Positions 54,620 to 64,000 of a stretch of 64,000 bases of DNA are shown here, piece after piece. A program made the translations under genes and the position numbers. Source of the stretch: an uncultured Clostridia bacterium. GTDB lineage: Bacteria; Bacillota; Clostridia; Oscillospirales; Acutalibacteraceae. The notes under the pieces were generated by a model. It saw only the letters and a program-made list of their open reading frames with translations, had not been told where the DNA came from and searched no databases. The stretch covers positions 1 through 64,000 of the forward strand of contig CAMNXD010000004.1 in assembly GCA_946566955.1 (NCBI GenBank), in the 5' to 3' direction. Each line of letters opens with the position of its first letter. Position 1 is the first letter of the stretch.

Positions 54620-55936
54620 ATGAATTCATTTAATGAAGCCTGGGACTTAATATGTGAATTTTGCAAGACAAAAATTACTGGAGTAGCGTACAAAACTTGG
54701 ATTGATCGAATTGAGCCTATTGAACTTGACTTCGATAAAGGTAAAGCTGTACTCATGGCACCTAATGAGTTCCACCGGCAAACATTAAACAAATGCTATA
54801 TTGCACTGATTAGTAATGCATTTCGAGAAATTTTCGGTTCTGGTATAGACATCTGCTTTACCATACCCGATGAAATAAAAAATATTAATAAAAGGAGTGA
54901 TCAAAATTTTACCGTAGACTCAGATTATGAGTTCACTTTCGATACCTACATCGTCGGATCATCAAACAAATTCGCACATGCTGCAGCACTAGCTGTTGCC
55001 GCTAATCCTGCCGGAGCTTATAATCCTCTTTTCATATACGGCAATTCGGGACTCGGAAAAACTCATTTACTTTACGCTATATCAAATGACGTAAAAAGGA
55101 ATAATTCAAATAAAACCTGCCTTTACATCAAAGGAGATGATTTTACTAATGAACTTATAGACTCAATACGCAGTAACACAATGACTGATTTTCATCAAAA
55201 GTATCGTGAAACGGACGTACTTCTTGTGGACGATATTCAGTTCATAGCCGGAAAAGATTCAACACAAGAAGAATTTTTTCATACGTTTAATTCTCTTTAC
55301 GAAGCAAAAAAGCAAATCGTTTTAACGTCTGATAGACCGCCAAAGGAAATACAAACACTTGAAAACAGACTTAGAACTCGTTTCGAATGGGGATTAATAG
55401 CTGACATACAACCACCTGATTTCGAAACTCGAATTGCAATAATTAAGCGAAAAGCCGAACTTTTAGGCGTAAAAATCCCAAATGATATCTGTGAATACAT
55501 AGCTAAAAGACTAAAAACAAATATACGTCAATTAGAGGGCGCAGTTAAAAAAATGAAAGCTCATCATCTTCTGGGAGGGGAATCTATGGGTATACAAACC
55601 GCTCAAGCAGCTATTTCAGATATTTTAAATAACGATCAGCCACCTCCTATAACTGTTGAGAAAATAATAACGGAAGTTGCGAGAACATTTGGGGTTAACC
55701 CTGAAGATATAAGGTCTTCTAAAAGGTTAGCATCAGTATCAAACGCACGTCAAATTTCAATGTATATTGTTCGGGAAATAACCCAGCTTCCTTTATCAAC
55801 AATCGGAGATGAATTTGGGGGCCGTGACCATTCAACCATTGTTTATGCCCTTCAACAAGTTGAAAAAAATCTTGCAAAGGATCCTAAAACAAAAGCAATG
55901 GTTGAGGACATTATCAAGAATATTAGAGACCGCTAA
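54620..55936 (+). CDS. dnaA: Chromosomal replication initiator DnaA
   Basis: A 438-residue initiator. Domain I is N-terminal (1-~85, TWIDRIEPIEL), with a short linker. The AAA+ domain has Walker A GNSGLGKTHL, Walker B VLLVDDIQF and sensor 2 in a NIRQLEGAVKK helix. The DNA-binding domain IV has the signature GDEFGGRDHSTIVYA. ATG 54620 follows TTGGAGG. Confidence 0.97.
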   Translation: MNSFNEAWDLICEFCKTKITGVAYKTWIDRIEPIELDFDKGKAVLMAPNEFHRQTLNKCYIALISNAFREIFGSGIDICFTIPDEIKNINKRSDQNFTVDSDYEFTFDTYIVGSSNKFAHAAALAVAANPAGAYNPLFIYGNSGLGKTHLLYAISNDVKRNNSNKTCLYIKGDDFTNELIDSIRSNTMTDFHQKYRETDVLLVDDIQFIAGKDSTQEEFFHTFNSLYEAKKQIVLTSDRPPKEIQTLENRLRTRFEWGLIADIQPPDFETRIAIIKRKAELLGVKIPNDICEYIAKRLKTNIRQLEGAVKKMKAHHLLGGESMGIQTAQAAISDILNNDQPPPITVEKIITEVARTFGVNPEDIRSSKRLASVSNARQISMYIVREITQLPLSTIGDEFGGRDHSTIVYALQQVEKNLAKDPKTKAMVEDIIKNIRDR

Positions 55937-56165
55937 TTTTTGTGGATTTTAGACAGTTTGAAGTTTTCAACAAGTTTTCAACTTTCAACACTGAGTTTTC
56001 AACATAATTGTTGAAAACTCAAAAATGGCCAAAATTTTCAACAATTTCTCAACACACTTTCAACATAGATGCGGTGCTTAAAACCCGCATAGCAGTGCGG
56101 CCCCAGAATAGTTTTCAACTTTTCAACAGTCCCTACTACTACTACTAGAGTTATTATTATACTGT
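55937..56165 (+). other. oriC: Origin of replication (oriC unwinding region)
   Basis: The dnaA-dnaN gap holds about ten copies of TTTTCAACA or close variants, at 55964, 55975, 55982, 55996, 56009 (inverted), 56035, 56046, 56057, 56112 and 56120. The last two abut. They are followed by GTCCC (56129-56133), overlapping five CTA trios (56133-56147) and then an AT-rich TTA-repeat stretch. This box, C-rich spacer, trio order matches the DnaA-trio unwinding element known from Bacillus. The box sequence differs from TTATCCACA at two positions. A 12-base inverted repeat (55993-56020) and a GC-rich hairpin (about 56068-56089) also lie here. Confidence 0.75.
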
Positions 56166-56209
56166 ATATAGGCGAAATGAAACTTAAAATCGAAAAAAGG
56201 AATGATCAA

Positions 56210-57328
56210 ATGAAGTTCAAATGTGGAAAACTCAAATTAGCAGGAATTCTAACAAATGTACAAAAAGCTGTTGCACAACGATCACCAATTCCTGCCTTAG
56301 AGGGTGTTTTAATAACATGCCAAAATAACACTGCAACACTTTGCAGCTACAACAACGAACTAGGAATTACAACTTCAATGGAAGCTAATATTCAAAATGA
56401 GGGTAAAATAGTAATCAATGCACACTTGCTAACTGAAATAATTAAAAAACTTCCCTCAGATACAGTGGAAATAGAATCAACAGAAAACCTGACAGTTCAC
56501 ATAAGAGGAGGTCAAAGTAATTTTGAACTTGTTGGAATAGACTCTAAAGAATTTCCAACACTTCCAAACATACCAGAAAGTGAAAGCTTAAGTATTCCAG
56601 TTGATACTTTAAAAAGCATGATTAAACAAACTATATTTGCAGTAGCAGATACAGATTCAAAACCAGTACATACCGGAACTTTATTCGAGCTAAAGGATAA
56701 ACTTTTAACTCTAGTTTCAGTTGATGGATACCGATTAGCACTTAGAAGCGAAATAGTTGAAGAAGACATTGAGCTTAAATTTGTTGTTCCCGGAAAAACT
56801 CTGAAAGAAATACTAAGATTAATTCCACAGTGTGACATTGAAGAAGGAGAAAGTATAAGAATTGCTGCTGGAATGAGACACATAATTTTTAATGTTGGTA
56901 AATACTCAATAATTTCCAGATTACTTGAAGGGGAATTCTTAGATTATAGAGCTACAATACCTGAAAAATCAGAGGTAAAAGTAAAAATATCGACCATTAA
57001 ACTTATAAGCAGCATAGAACGTGTATCGCTACTAATAAGCGATAGATTAAAAAGTCCTGTAAGATGTACTTTTTCACAAAATAGTGCTTATTTATCCTGC
57101 ACAACACTTGTTGGAAAATCTAGCGATGAAATACCTTGTTCCAGCAACTTGACAGAAGACTTAGAAATAGCGTTTAATAATAAGTACATGCTCGATGCTC
57201 TTAAAAATACAGATGCAGATGAAATAGAAATCCATCTTAATGGATCGCTAAGTCCAATAAAAATAGTTCCAAAGGAAGGTAAAGAATTCTTATTTTTAGT
57301 ACTTCCAGTAAGAGTAAAGGCAGACTAA
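56210..57328 (+). CDS. dnaN: DNA polymerase III beta sliding clamp
   Basis: A 372-residue clamp with three repeated domains and the C-terminal LVLPVRV motif. I chose ATG 56210, behind AAAGGAATG, since MKFKCGKLKLAGIL suits the family; the earlier in-frame ATG 56177 adds 11 charged residues and has a weaker site. Confidence 0.95.
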   Translation: MKFKCGKLKLAGILTNVQKAVAQRSPIPALEGVLITCQNNTATLCSYNNELGITTSMEANIQNEGKIVINAHLLTEIIKKLPSDTVEIESTENLTVHIRGGQSNFELVGIDSKEFPTLPNIPESESLSIPVDTLKSMIKQTIFAVADTDSKPVHTGTLFELKDKLLTLVSVDGYRLALRSEIVEEDIELKFVVPGKTLKEILRLIPQCDIEEGESIRIAAGMRHIIFNVGKYSIISRLLEGEFLDYRATIPEKSEVKVKISTIKLISSIERVSLLISDRLKSPVRCTFSQNSAYLSCTTLVGKSSDEIPCSSNLTEDLEIAFNNKYMLDALKNTDADEIEIHLNGSLSPIKIVPKEGKEFLFLVLPVRVKAD

Positions 57329-57367
57329 ACTTAAAAAATTGAATTAAAAGCTTATGGTGAAGAATTG

Positions 57368-58474
57368 ATGCGAATATCAAGGTTGGGAGTGAAAAACTAC
57401 CGAAACCTAGAAGAAAATTCATTTGACTTTAACGATAAAATAAATTATATTTATGGAGATAACGCTCAAGGGAAAACGAACTTAATAGAATCTATATGGA
57501 TGCTTACAGGCGCAAGATCTTTTCGTGGGACGAAAGATAACAATATCGTAAGCTTTGAAGCAGAAACTGCTAAAATAGATGGTAAACTTTTCTTTGAGCA
57601 GCGAGACCAAAGTATATCAATATTTTTTGCTAACGGAAGAAGGAGAGTATTTTTAAATGACATACCGCGAACTTACCCAACTGAAATTATAGGAAAATTT
57701 CGTGCAGTTTTATTCACGCCCTCTCATTTAGCTTTAGTGAAAGATGGACCTGAAAGCAGAAGAAAATTCATAGATGCTGCTCTTTGCCAACTTACCCCTA
57801 CTTATCCACAGTTAATGGTTAAGTATAATCAGACACTAAAGCATCGAAATATATTGCTTAAAAACTCACAAATGCAAAATATAAAAAGCGGTCTTTTTGA
57901 AGTCTGGAACTACAAGCTTGCAGAGCTGGGCTCAAAAATAATAAAAAAAAGATTGGAATACTTATCTAGACTAGAAAGAGAAGCTTTAATAAATTACTGC
58001 GAAATCTCTAGCGGAAAGGAAAGTCTTAAGATTAGCTATATTTCATCAATCTTTAAAGGAGACCCAAGTACTAAATCTGAGGCTGAAATAGAGAAGGAGT
58101 TTTTACATTATCTTAACTGCGAACAAAAACGCGATGAAAAAAGAGGGTTTACATCCAAAGGCCCACATAAAGACGATTTAGAAATATTTTTGCAGGGTAA
58201 AAGTTTAAAGCAGTTTGGATCACAAGGTCAACAAAGGTCCGCAGTACTAGCACTCAAGCTTGCAGAAGCAACAGTTATGAATCAACTTACAGGGGAGTCC
58301 CCAGTTGTTCTTTTGGATGACGTGATGAGCGAACTTGATGAAACCAGAAAAAATTACATGATAGAAAGTTTAGAAAATTGGCAAACATTCATAACCGGGT
58401 GCGAAAAGAATCTGGTTTCCAGCTTTGAAAATTTAAAATTTTTTCACATTGCAAACGGTAGTTTAGTTGAATAA
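57368..58474 (+). CDS. recF: DNA replication and repair protein RecF
   Basis: A 368-residue ABC-type ATPase acting in gap repair. It has Walker A YGDNAQGKTNL, the signature GSQGQQRSAVLAL and Walker B VVLLDDVMSELDE. I chose ATG 57368 after GGTGAAG. The usual S4-domain gene yaaA between dnaN and recF is absent. Confidence 0.95.
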   Translation: MRISRLGVKNYRNLEENSFDFNDKINYIYGDNAQGKTNLIESIWMLTGARSFRGTKDNNIVSFEAETAKIDGKLFFEQRDQSISIFFANGRRRVFLNDIPRTYPTEIIGKFRAVLFTPSHLALVKDGPESRRKFIDAALCQLTPTYPQLMVKYNQTLKHRNILLKNSQMQNIKSGLFEVWNYKLAELGSKIIKKRLEYLSRLEREALINYCEISSGKESLKISYISSIFKGDPSTKSEAEIEKEFLHYLNCEQKRDEKRGFTSKGPHKDDLEIFLQGKSLKQFGSQGQQRSAVLALKLAEATVMNQLTGESPVVLLDDVMSELDETRKNYMIESLENWQTFITGCEKNLVSSFENLKFFHIANGSLVE

Positions 58475-58514
58475 ACAAAATCTTTAACAAATTAATCTTG
58501 AGAGGAATAAAACT

Positions 58515-58781
58515 ATGTACCTTCACCTTGGAAACAACGCTGTAATTGAAAGCAAGGAAATTATAGGAGTATTTGACGTTGACAAAACTACAGTTTTCAA
58601 AGTGAACCGAAATTATTTGTTAAACATTGAGAAAAGAGGTAAAATTATAACTGTGACGAAAGACTTGCCTAAATCATTTATCGTATGCATTAAAGAAGAT
58701 GATGATTCCGAAAAGGTATACTTAAGCGCTCTTCTTAGCTCTACTCTTTTGAAAAGAAGCTCTGCATTTAATTTGGATTAA
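58515..58781 (+). CDS. remB: RemB/DUF370-type regulator
   Basis: An 88-residue protein of the extracellular matrix regulator family found between recF and gyrB in Firmicutes. MYLHLGNNAVIESKEIIGVFD is followed by a short strand-rich core and a hydrophobic C-terminal helix. It probably binds DNA, by analogy with RemA; the exact role in this organism is unknown. ATG 58515 follows GAGAGGA. Confidence 0.85.
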   Translation: MYLHLGNNAVIESKEIIGVFDVDKTTVFKVNRNYLLNIEKRGKIITVTKDLPKSFIVCIKEDDDSEKVYLSALLSSTLLKRSSAFNLD

Positions 58782-58813
58782 GTTATTCAAAAAACTTTTA
58801 GGGGGTGTAGAAA

Positions 58814-59221
58814 ATCAAAAAGTTAAACCTACCTTGGTGTCCGTACTGCAAAGCAAAATTATGGTACCTAGAAACTTTCAGATTTAAAAACAAATCACAT
58901 TTTATATGTCCCAACTGCAAACGAAAATCCGAGGTGATTTTAAACTCCAATTTATTTAAGCTATTGGAAACAGTAGAAATAATTTCAATGATAATCTTTG
59001 CAATAGTAATTTTTAAAAGTGGTGGGTACTGTCTGCTGGGTCTGATTTTCGTCACTCTAATTTTTGCTTTATTTTACTTGCTTTCTCCATTTTTTATTAG
59101 TCTTGCATATTTCAGTGACCCCATAGAAGAATGGCAGGAAAAAAGTTCAAAGCTAAAAAAGCAGAAAGATTATGAAAGTAACGCAAACGAAGATACGAGC
59201 AAAGAAATCTTTAGCAATTAA
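58814..59221 (+). CDS. Zinc-ribbon membrane protein, probable ATC start
   Basis: About 135 residues: an N-terminal zinc ribbon ([10 protein letters not shown] ... [12 protein letters not shown]), two or more hydrophobic segments (about 50-68 and 72-100) and a charged C-terminal tail. No ATG, GTG or TTG precedes both CPxC pairs in this frame; the first is GTG 58934, after the ribbon. A stop at 58808-58810 bounds the frame. AGGGGGTG (58800-58807) puts ATC 58814 at an ideal distance. The function is unknown. It is located between remB and gyrB. Confidence 0.65.
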   Translation: MKKLNLPWCPYCKAKLWYLETFRFKNKSHFICPNCKRKSEVILNSNLFKLLETVEIISMIIFAIVIFKSGGYCLLGLIFVTLIFALFYLLSPFFISLAYFSDPIEEWQEKSSKLKKQKDYESNANEDTSKEIFSN

Positions 59222-59247
59222 ATTTTTTGAAGCGAAGGAGTTTTATT

Positions 59248-61188
59248 TTGGAAACCAACAATATAGACATTGAAGAGGGGAAGTATGGAGCCGGAGAGAT
59301 ACAAGTTCTCGAAGGACTAGAAGCTGTAAGAAAAAGACCAGGAATGTATATCGGAACTACAGGTCCACGCGGACTTCATCACTTAGTTTACGAAATCGTA
59401 GACAATGCCATAGATGAAGCACTTGCAGGATTTTGCGATAAAATAGAAGTGGAAATTCTACCTGGAGATGTAATTTCTGTAACAGATAACGGACGAGGTA
59501 TTCCTATTGGGATTCACCCCAAAGCGGGAATTCCAGCAGTAACTGTGGTATTTACCGTACTTCATGCTGGAGGAAAATTTGGAGGAAGTGGATACAAGGT
59601 TTCTGGAGGACTTCATGGAGTGGGAGCTTCTGTTGTCAATGCACTTTCCACTTGGTTAGAAGTTGAAGTTTTTCATGCAGGAAGTGTCTACAAGCAAGAA
59701 TTCAGACGCGGAGCACCAGTAGGAGATTTACAAAAATTAGGGAATACTGAGCTCAGAGGTACGAAAATCACTTTTAAAGCTGACCCCGAAATATTTAAGG
59801 AATCGTGTAAATATGAATACGAAACTCTACAAATAAGGCTTAGAGAGCAAGCATTTTTAAACGCAGGAATTAAAATTACGCTTAAAGACTCTAGGGATTC
59901 TCAAAACATACGAGAAGATGAGTTTTCTTATGAAGGCGGAATAAAAAGCTTTGTTGAGTATATTCATAAAAAAAGAGGGTTATCAGCTCTGCACGATGAA
60001 GTAATAATGTTTTCAGGAAGTATGCCAGATGGGACTGCAAGTGGAGAAGTTGCCTTTCAATTTAACGATACTTACAATGATTTTCTTCTTTCATTTGCTA
60101 ACAATATTCATACCATAGACGGTGGTACTCACGAAGATGGATTTAAACGCGCTTTTACTCGCACAATTAATGAGTACGCAAGAAAATATAACTTCCTCAA
60201 AGAAAATGACAGAAATTTTTCAGGTGAAGATGTCCGTGAAGGATTGACGACGATAATAAGCGTTAAAGTTAGAAACGCTCAATTTGAAGGCCAGACTAAA
60301 ACGCGTCTTGGAAATACAGAAGTTAGGGGGTTTATAGATAATCTTATAGGTGAAAAGCTTTCAGTTTACCTCGAAGAAAATCCCTCAGTGGGTAGAAGTA
60401 TAGTTGAAAAGGCACTTTCCGCAGCGCGCGCAAGAGATGCGGCCAAAAAGGCAAGAGACCTTGTGAGACGGAAGTCCGCTATGGAAACAGCGTCGCTTCC
60501 CGGTAAGCTTGCAGATTGCCAATCTAAGGCTCCAGAGGAAACCGAAATATACATCGTGGAAGGGGACTCGGCCGGAGGATCTGCGAAATGTGGCAGAGAT
60601 AGAAGATTTCAAGCCATACTTCCGCTTTGGGGCAAAATGCTCAACGTGGAAAAATCTCGGCTAGACAAAGTTTATGGTAACGAAAAGCTCATGCCTGTTA
60701 TTACAGCTCTAGGATGCGGTATAGGCGAAGATTTTGATATAAGTAAGCTAAGATATGGGAAGGTAATTATCATGGCTGACGCCGATGTAGACGGGTCACA
60801 CATAAGAACTTTGCTTTTAACGTTTTTCTTTAGATTTATGAGACCCATCATCGAAAAAGGTCATGTTTATATAGCTCAACCTCCACTTTACAGAATAACT
60901 AAGAACAAAAATCATCAATATGCATATACTGATGAGCAAAGAGATAAAATACTCATTGAACTTGGTGGGGGTGCTGAAATTCAAAGGTATAAAGGACTGG
61001 GTGAAATGGATGCAGAACAGCTTTGGGAAACAACAATGAATCCCCTAACGCGTATAATGCTTAAGGTGTCTCTCGAAGATGCCTCTGCTGCAGACGAGAC
61101 TTTTACTATTTTGATGGGTGATAAAGTTGAACCAAGACGCGAATTCATAGAGAAAAACGCAAAGTACGTACAAAATTTAGACGTATAG
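59248..61188 (+). CDS. gyrB: DNA gyrase subunit B
   Basis: A 646-residue type II topoisomerase ATPase subunit. The GHKL motifs [22 protein letters not shown] and [11 protein letters not shown], the TOPRIM motif [15 protein letters not shown] and metal site [12 protein letters not shown] are intact, and the C-terminal [19 protein letters not shown] is present. I chose TTG 59248, seven bases after AAGGAG; an upstream TTG at 59227 would encode the binding site itself. Confidence 0.96.
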   Translation: METNNIDIEEGKYGAGEIQVLEGLEAVRKRPGMYIGTTGPRGLHHLVYEIVDNAIDEALAGFCDKIEVEILPGDVISVTDNGRGIPIGIHPKAGIPAVTVVFTVLHAGGKFGGSGYKVSGGLHGVGASVVNALSTWLEVEVFHAGSVYKQEFRRGAPVGDLQKLGNTELRGTKITFKADPEIFKESCKYEYETLQIRLREQAFLNAGIKITLKDSRDSQNIREDEFSYEGGIKSFVEYIHKKRGLSALHDEVIMFSGSMPDGTASGEVAFQFNDTYNDFLLSFANNIHTIDGGTHEDGFKRAFTRTINEYARKYNFLKENDRNFSGEDVREGLTTIISVKVRNAQFEGQTKTRLGNTEVRGFIDNLIGEKLSVYLEENPSVGRSIVEKALSAARARDAAKKARDLVRRKSAMETASLPGKLADCQSKAPEETEIYIVEGDSAGGSAKCGRDRRFQAILPLWGKMLNVEKSRLDKVYGNEKLMPVITALGCGIGEDFDISKLRYGKVIIMADADVDGSHIRTLLLTFFFRFMRPIIEKGHVYIAQPPLYRITKNKNHQYAYTDEQRDKILIELGGGAEIQRYKGLGEMDAEQLWETTMNPLTRIMLKVSLEDASAADETFTILMGDKVEPRREFIEKNAKYVQNLDV

Positions 61189-61232
61189 TTTTATGCATCA
61201 CCCACATAAATGAAATATAGTTTTATTTATTA

Positions 61233-61261
61233 TTGCATTTTATTTTATTAGGATGTATAAT
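61233..61261 (+). promoter_or_regulatory. Promoter of the 61300 gene
   Basis: TTGCAT (61233-61238), 17 bases and TATAAT (61256-61261), about 40 bases before the start codon. Confidence 0.6.
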
Positions 61262-61299
61262 TTGTAATGAGATCAACTTAAATTTTTTTAGGAGGAAAA

Positions 61300-62019
61300 A
61301 TGGATAAAGATTCATACCCCCCGTCTGGGGAATTAATTACTAATGGATTAGCAGGTGCTACAAATTTAGCTGAAAGAATTATTGAGCCCGTGGAGACTCC
61401 CTTAGAAGAGGAAGGTGAGGAAAGTCGAGGGTGCAGCGAAAACACAGAAAGTAAGGCAGAATTTGTTTCTGATGAGATCGCTAGTGATTATCAAGATGAA
61501 GTCACAGGGATAAAAGTAAAATATAGCTTGACTTCCGAAGAAGTTAAAGAATTTATTCGTCATAGTAGAGCTTACGAAAATTGCGGTAAAGTTAAAAGAA
61601 AGCATACGATTATTCAAAGTATTCTCTTTACGCTTTTAATTTCTATGGCGTGTATAAGTGGATCGTTTTATTATATTATAATGGCTTCTTTCCCCCTTTT
61701 AGCTCTTGGACTTATGTGGGCCATCCCATTTATAAACCTTAAAAGTGCTGGAAATAAACTTTTAAGAGAAGAAGAGCTTATGGTGGAAATATTTCCCGAT
61801 CGACTGGAAATGGAAAGTAAAACCGGCAAAAAGACTTTATTTTTGAATGATCTTTGTGAAAGTGTAGAGCATAACAATATGATTATGGTTTTTACGCCGG
61901 ATTCTGGTATGGCAATACCACTTAGATCGGTCGACCCGGAACTGTGCGCAGATATTCAAGCCATTATAGCAGCTGGTTCAAATCCACTTCATAAAAAGCA
62001 TGAAAAAGACAAAATTTAG
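61300..62019 (+). CDS. YcxB-like membrane protein
   Basis: A 239-residue protein. A polar, acidic N-terminal region (1-~65) is followed by two adjacent membrane helices (about 107-125 and 125-145) and a C-terminal strand-rich domain with EIFPDRLEMESKTGKKTLFLND, the layout of YcxB-like/DUF proteins. The function is unknown. ATG 61300 follows AGGAGG. It separates gyrB from gyrA, which are often adjacent. Confidence 0.7.
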   Translation: MDKDSYPPSGELITNGLAGATNLAERIIEPVETPLEEEGEESRGCSENTESKAEFVSDEIASDYQDEVTGIKVKYSLTSEEVKEFIRHSRAYENCGKVKRKHTIIQSILFTLLISMACISGSFYYIIMASFPLLALGLMWAIPFINLKSAGNKLLREEELMVEIFPDRLEMESKTGKKTLFLNDLCESVEHNNMIMVFTPDSGMAIPLRSVDPELCADIQAIIAAGSNPLHKKHEKDKI

Positions 62020-62346
62020 ATATTAGTTGAAGTTACTCTTAATGAGGTCATCTTTTACTTGACTGACCCTTTGAGAGGCTTCATAATATTAGTAAGTGTT
62101 ATATGTTTAGGAAAATTTTAAAAAGTAAACTATTTGCTTAAAAGCACCTGGTCTTGAGTTTAAAAAGCGGTAATTAGGTGTAGTGCTCGAAAATTTTAAT
62201 TATGAAGTTGAACGTGGATTAAAGCCGATTGATTCATATGTTCTTAGTTTTAAAATTAAAAGCGTTAAATATCAAGAAAAAGTGTCAAATTATAAATCTT
62301 TCAACCAATATTGAAGAAAGTGTTAAAAAGTTAAGAGGAGTGTCAA
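62020..62346 (+). other. Gap before gyrA with a possible ORF remnant
   Basis: In this 327-base gap a 43-codon frame (GTG 62183 to TGA 62312-62314) encodes VLENFNYEVERG and so on, without a ribosome binding site. It may be a gene remnant or chance. A weak promoter-like TTGACT with TAATAT at a 19-base spacing lies near 62060-62090 and could serve gyrA. Confidence 0.3.
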
Positions 62347-64000
62347 ATGGATAATCAAGTTGAAGACAACAAAGCCTTATTGCCTAGAGTTATGGAAGTG
62401 GATATAGAAAAAGAAATGAAAAAATCTTTTTTAGCGTATTCCATGTCTGTAATAGTTTCTAGAGCGTTACCAGACGTTAGGGACGGCCTCAAACCTGTTC
62501 ACAGAAGAATACTTTATGCTTTATTTGAAGATAATTTAGGTCCCGAAAAGCCGTATCGTAAATGTGCCAACGTGGTGGGTGCCGTTTTGGGAAGATATCA
62601 TCCTCATGGTGATGCCTCGGTTTATGATGCGCTTGTAAGACTAGCTCAGGACTTTTCTATGAGGTATATGCTTGTTGATGGTCATGGTAATTTTGGATCA
62701 ATAGATGGCGACCCACCTGCAGCTTATAGGTACACGGAATCTAGAATGAGCAAAATTTCTACTAAAATGCTAACTGATATTGATAAAGAAACCGTAGATT
62801 TTGCGCCTAACTATGATGATAGACTAAAAGAACCAGTAGTGCTCCCCTCGAGATTCCCTAATTTGCTTGTTAACGGATCGACGGGAATAGCGGTGGGAAT
62901 GGCAACTAATATTCCCCCTCACAATATGTGTGAAGTTGTGGATGCTATGTGCTATCTTATAGATAATCCTGAAGCAGAACTTTCAGAGCTTTCTCAGTAT
63001 ATAAAAGGGCCGGATTTCCCAACAGGTGGAATAGTTATGGGTAAGTCGGGAATACGTGCAGCTTATGCAACTGGAAGAGGTAAAATTATAGTTAGGGCGA
63101 GAACTGAAATAATTGAAGACAAAAATTCAAAATTTAAAATCATAATCACAGAGCTTCCATATCAAGTAAATAAAGCAAGACTTATTGAAAATATTGCTGA
63201 AATGGTAAAAGAGAAAAAAATAAGTGGAATTGCTCGAATAGAAGATCACTCCGACCGAAACGGAATGCATATTGAAATAGATCTTAAAAGAGATGCTTCT
63301 CCTCAGGTGGTTTTAAATAAGCTTTTTGCGCTTTCGCAGCTTCAAATTACTTTTGGAGTAATTATGCTTGCTATCGTAAATGGAGAGCCTAAAATTTTGA
63401 CTCTTAAGCAAGTACTGGAGGAATATATAAAATTTCAAATTAGCGTTGTAACTCGCAGGACTAAATTCGACCTTAAAAAAGCAAAAGAGCGGTCTCATAT
63501 TTTAGAAGGACTAGTAATAGCTTTAGATGCTATTGACGAGGTTATATCAATTTTAAGAGCATCTAAGTCGGTTCAAGATGGTAAGCAAAAACTTTCTGAG
63601 AGGTTTGGACTTGATGAAATTCAGACTCAAGCTATAGTCCAAATGCCTTTAGGTAGACTTACAGGTCTTGAAAGAAATAAAATTGAAGGTGAACTGAACG
63701 AGCTTAATAGTAAAGTGGCATACTTTAATGAGCTTTTGGCAGATGAAGTGAAAATCCAGGAAGTAGTAAAAAATGAAGCTTTAGAAGTTAAAAAGCAATT
63801 TGGAGATGAAAGAAAAACTGAAATAGTCAACGTGAGTGGAGAAGTAGATATAGAAGACCTTATTCCGCGTGAGGACTGCGTATTGACTTTAACTCGTTTT
63901 GGATACGTTAAAAGGCAAGATTCAGACAGCTACAAACTTCAGCGGCGAGGTGGACGCGGAATTTCAGGAATGACACGACGCGACGAAGATACGGTTAGTG
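62347..64000 (+). CDS. gyrA: DNA gyrase subunit A (cut by window edge)
   Basis: The first ~551 residues are present; the C-terminal part runs off the window. It opens MDNQVEDN, followed by [20 protein letters not shown]. The catalytic Tyr lies in [12 protein letters not shown]. The quinolone-determining stretch reads [17 protein letters not shown], with Ala at the position equal to E. coli Ser83 and Ser at 84. The coiled-coil gate and the start of the C-terminal wing are visible. GyrA rather than ParC is favoured by linkage to gyrB. ATG 62347 follows AGAGGAG. Confidence 0.95.
   Translation, partial: MDNQVEDNKALLPRVMEVDIEKEMKKSFLAYSMSVIVSRALPDVRDGLKPVHRRILYALFEDNLGPEKPYRKCANVVGAVLGRYHPHGDASVYDALVRLAQDFSMRYMLVDGHGNFGSIDGDPPAAYRYTESRMSKISTKMLTDIDKETVDFAPNYDDRLKEPVVLPSRFPNLLVNGSTGIAVGMATNIPPHNMCEVVDAMCYLIDNPEAELSELSQYIKGPDFPTGGIVMGKSGIRAAYATGRGKIIVRARTEIIEDKNSKFKIIITELPYQVNKARLIENIAEMVKEKKISGIARIEDHSDRNGMHIEIDLKRDASPQVVLNKLFALSQLQITFGVIMLAIVNGEPKILTLKQVLEEYIKFQISVVTRRTKFDLKKAKERSHILEGLVIALDAIDEVISILRASKSVQDGKQKLSERFGLDEIQTQAIVQMPLGRLTGLERNKIEGELNELNSKVAYFNELLADEVKIQEVVKNEALEVKKQFGDERKTEIVNVSGEVDIEDLIPREDCVLTLTRFGYVKRQDSDSYKLQRRGGRGISGMTRRDEDTVS

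Noticed and set aside
55993-56020. Inverted repeat after dnaA as a simple terminator
   Set aside because: It has no T run after it and is made of two facing TTTTCAACA boxes, so a DnaA-binding role explains it better.
1-64000. CRISPR arrays, prophage and transposase genes
   Set aside because: No regularly spaced repeats, phage structural genes or transposase motifs were seen on either strand.

Overview
The window is a low-GC Firmicute chromosome segment around the replication origin. Gene content and order point to class Clostridia, probably the Oscillospirales/Ruminococcaceae side. The evidence is dnaA-dnaN-recF-remB-gyrB-gyrA running one way, rpmH-rnpA-yidD-yidC-jag-mnmE running the other, and spoIVB-spo0A, spoIIM, fhs and mreBCD. 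The assignment is an inference. Several conserved blocks look trimmed (no minCDE-rodA between mrdA and mgsA, no epimerase half on nnrD), and many genes of unknown function encode exported proteins. This suggests a host-associated bacterium with a reduced genome that still keeps sporulation genes.

Layout. 159-8129 (minus): a lipoprotein, then nnrD, acpS, recG, fakA, ymdB and rny. 8518-9320: a small conserved gene, secG, and a structured RNA on the minus strand. 9365-20687 is an accessory-rich stretch: a large protein with a Nif11-like double-glycine leader, then spo0A, spoIVB, spoIIM, a pseudouridine synthase, a radC copy, and two more Nif11-leader proteins. 20726-29920: fhs, a glycosyltransferase fused to a MazG-like domain, fmt, a VanY-like peptidase, prfA, tsaC, a lytic transglycosylase and an M18 aminopeptidase. 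29996-32507: a second radC copy identical over 690 bp, a small secreted protein, a STAS/anti-sigma kinase pair and a secreted coiled-coil protein. 32755-40714: dusB, hisS, an mgsA-like gene lacking catalytic residues, mrdA, mreD, mreC, mreB and dut. 41078-41740: two tandem 5S rRNA units. 41865-47306: an unknown helical protein, serS, a probable SRP RNA, rsmG and mnmG. 47458-50105: four related secreted proteins inserted between mnmG and mnmE. 50215-54186: mnmE, jag, yidC, yidD, rnpA and rpmH. 54430-64000: divergent rpmH/dnaA promoters, dnaA, an origin-unwinding region, dnaN, recF, remB, a zinc-ribbon membrane protein, gyrB, a YcxB-like protein, and gyrA cut by the window edge.

The most notable system is the trio of 510-650-residue proteins at 9365-11308, 17591-19123 and 19149-20687. 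Each starts with a Nif11-like leader ending in VAGG, then a signal-peptide-like hydrophobic block, then a second Gly/Ala-rich hydrophobic block, then a variable helical or Pro-rich body. They look like a family of exported effectors using a RiPP-style leader. Two have textbook promoters. A second, Sec-type set of secreted proteins lies at 30732, 31926 and 47458-50105.

Other striking points: the duplicated radC ORF with unusual codon use; several genes that appear to start at CTG, ATA or ATC behind a good ribosome binding site, amid very frequent TTG starts; and a compact origin with repeated TTTTCAACA boxes, a short C-containing spacer and five CTA trios. All calls come from reading the sequence alone, without database searches.
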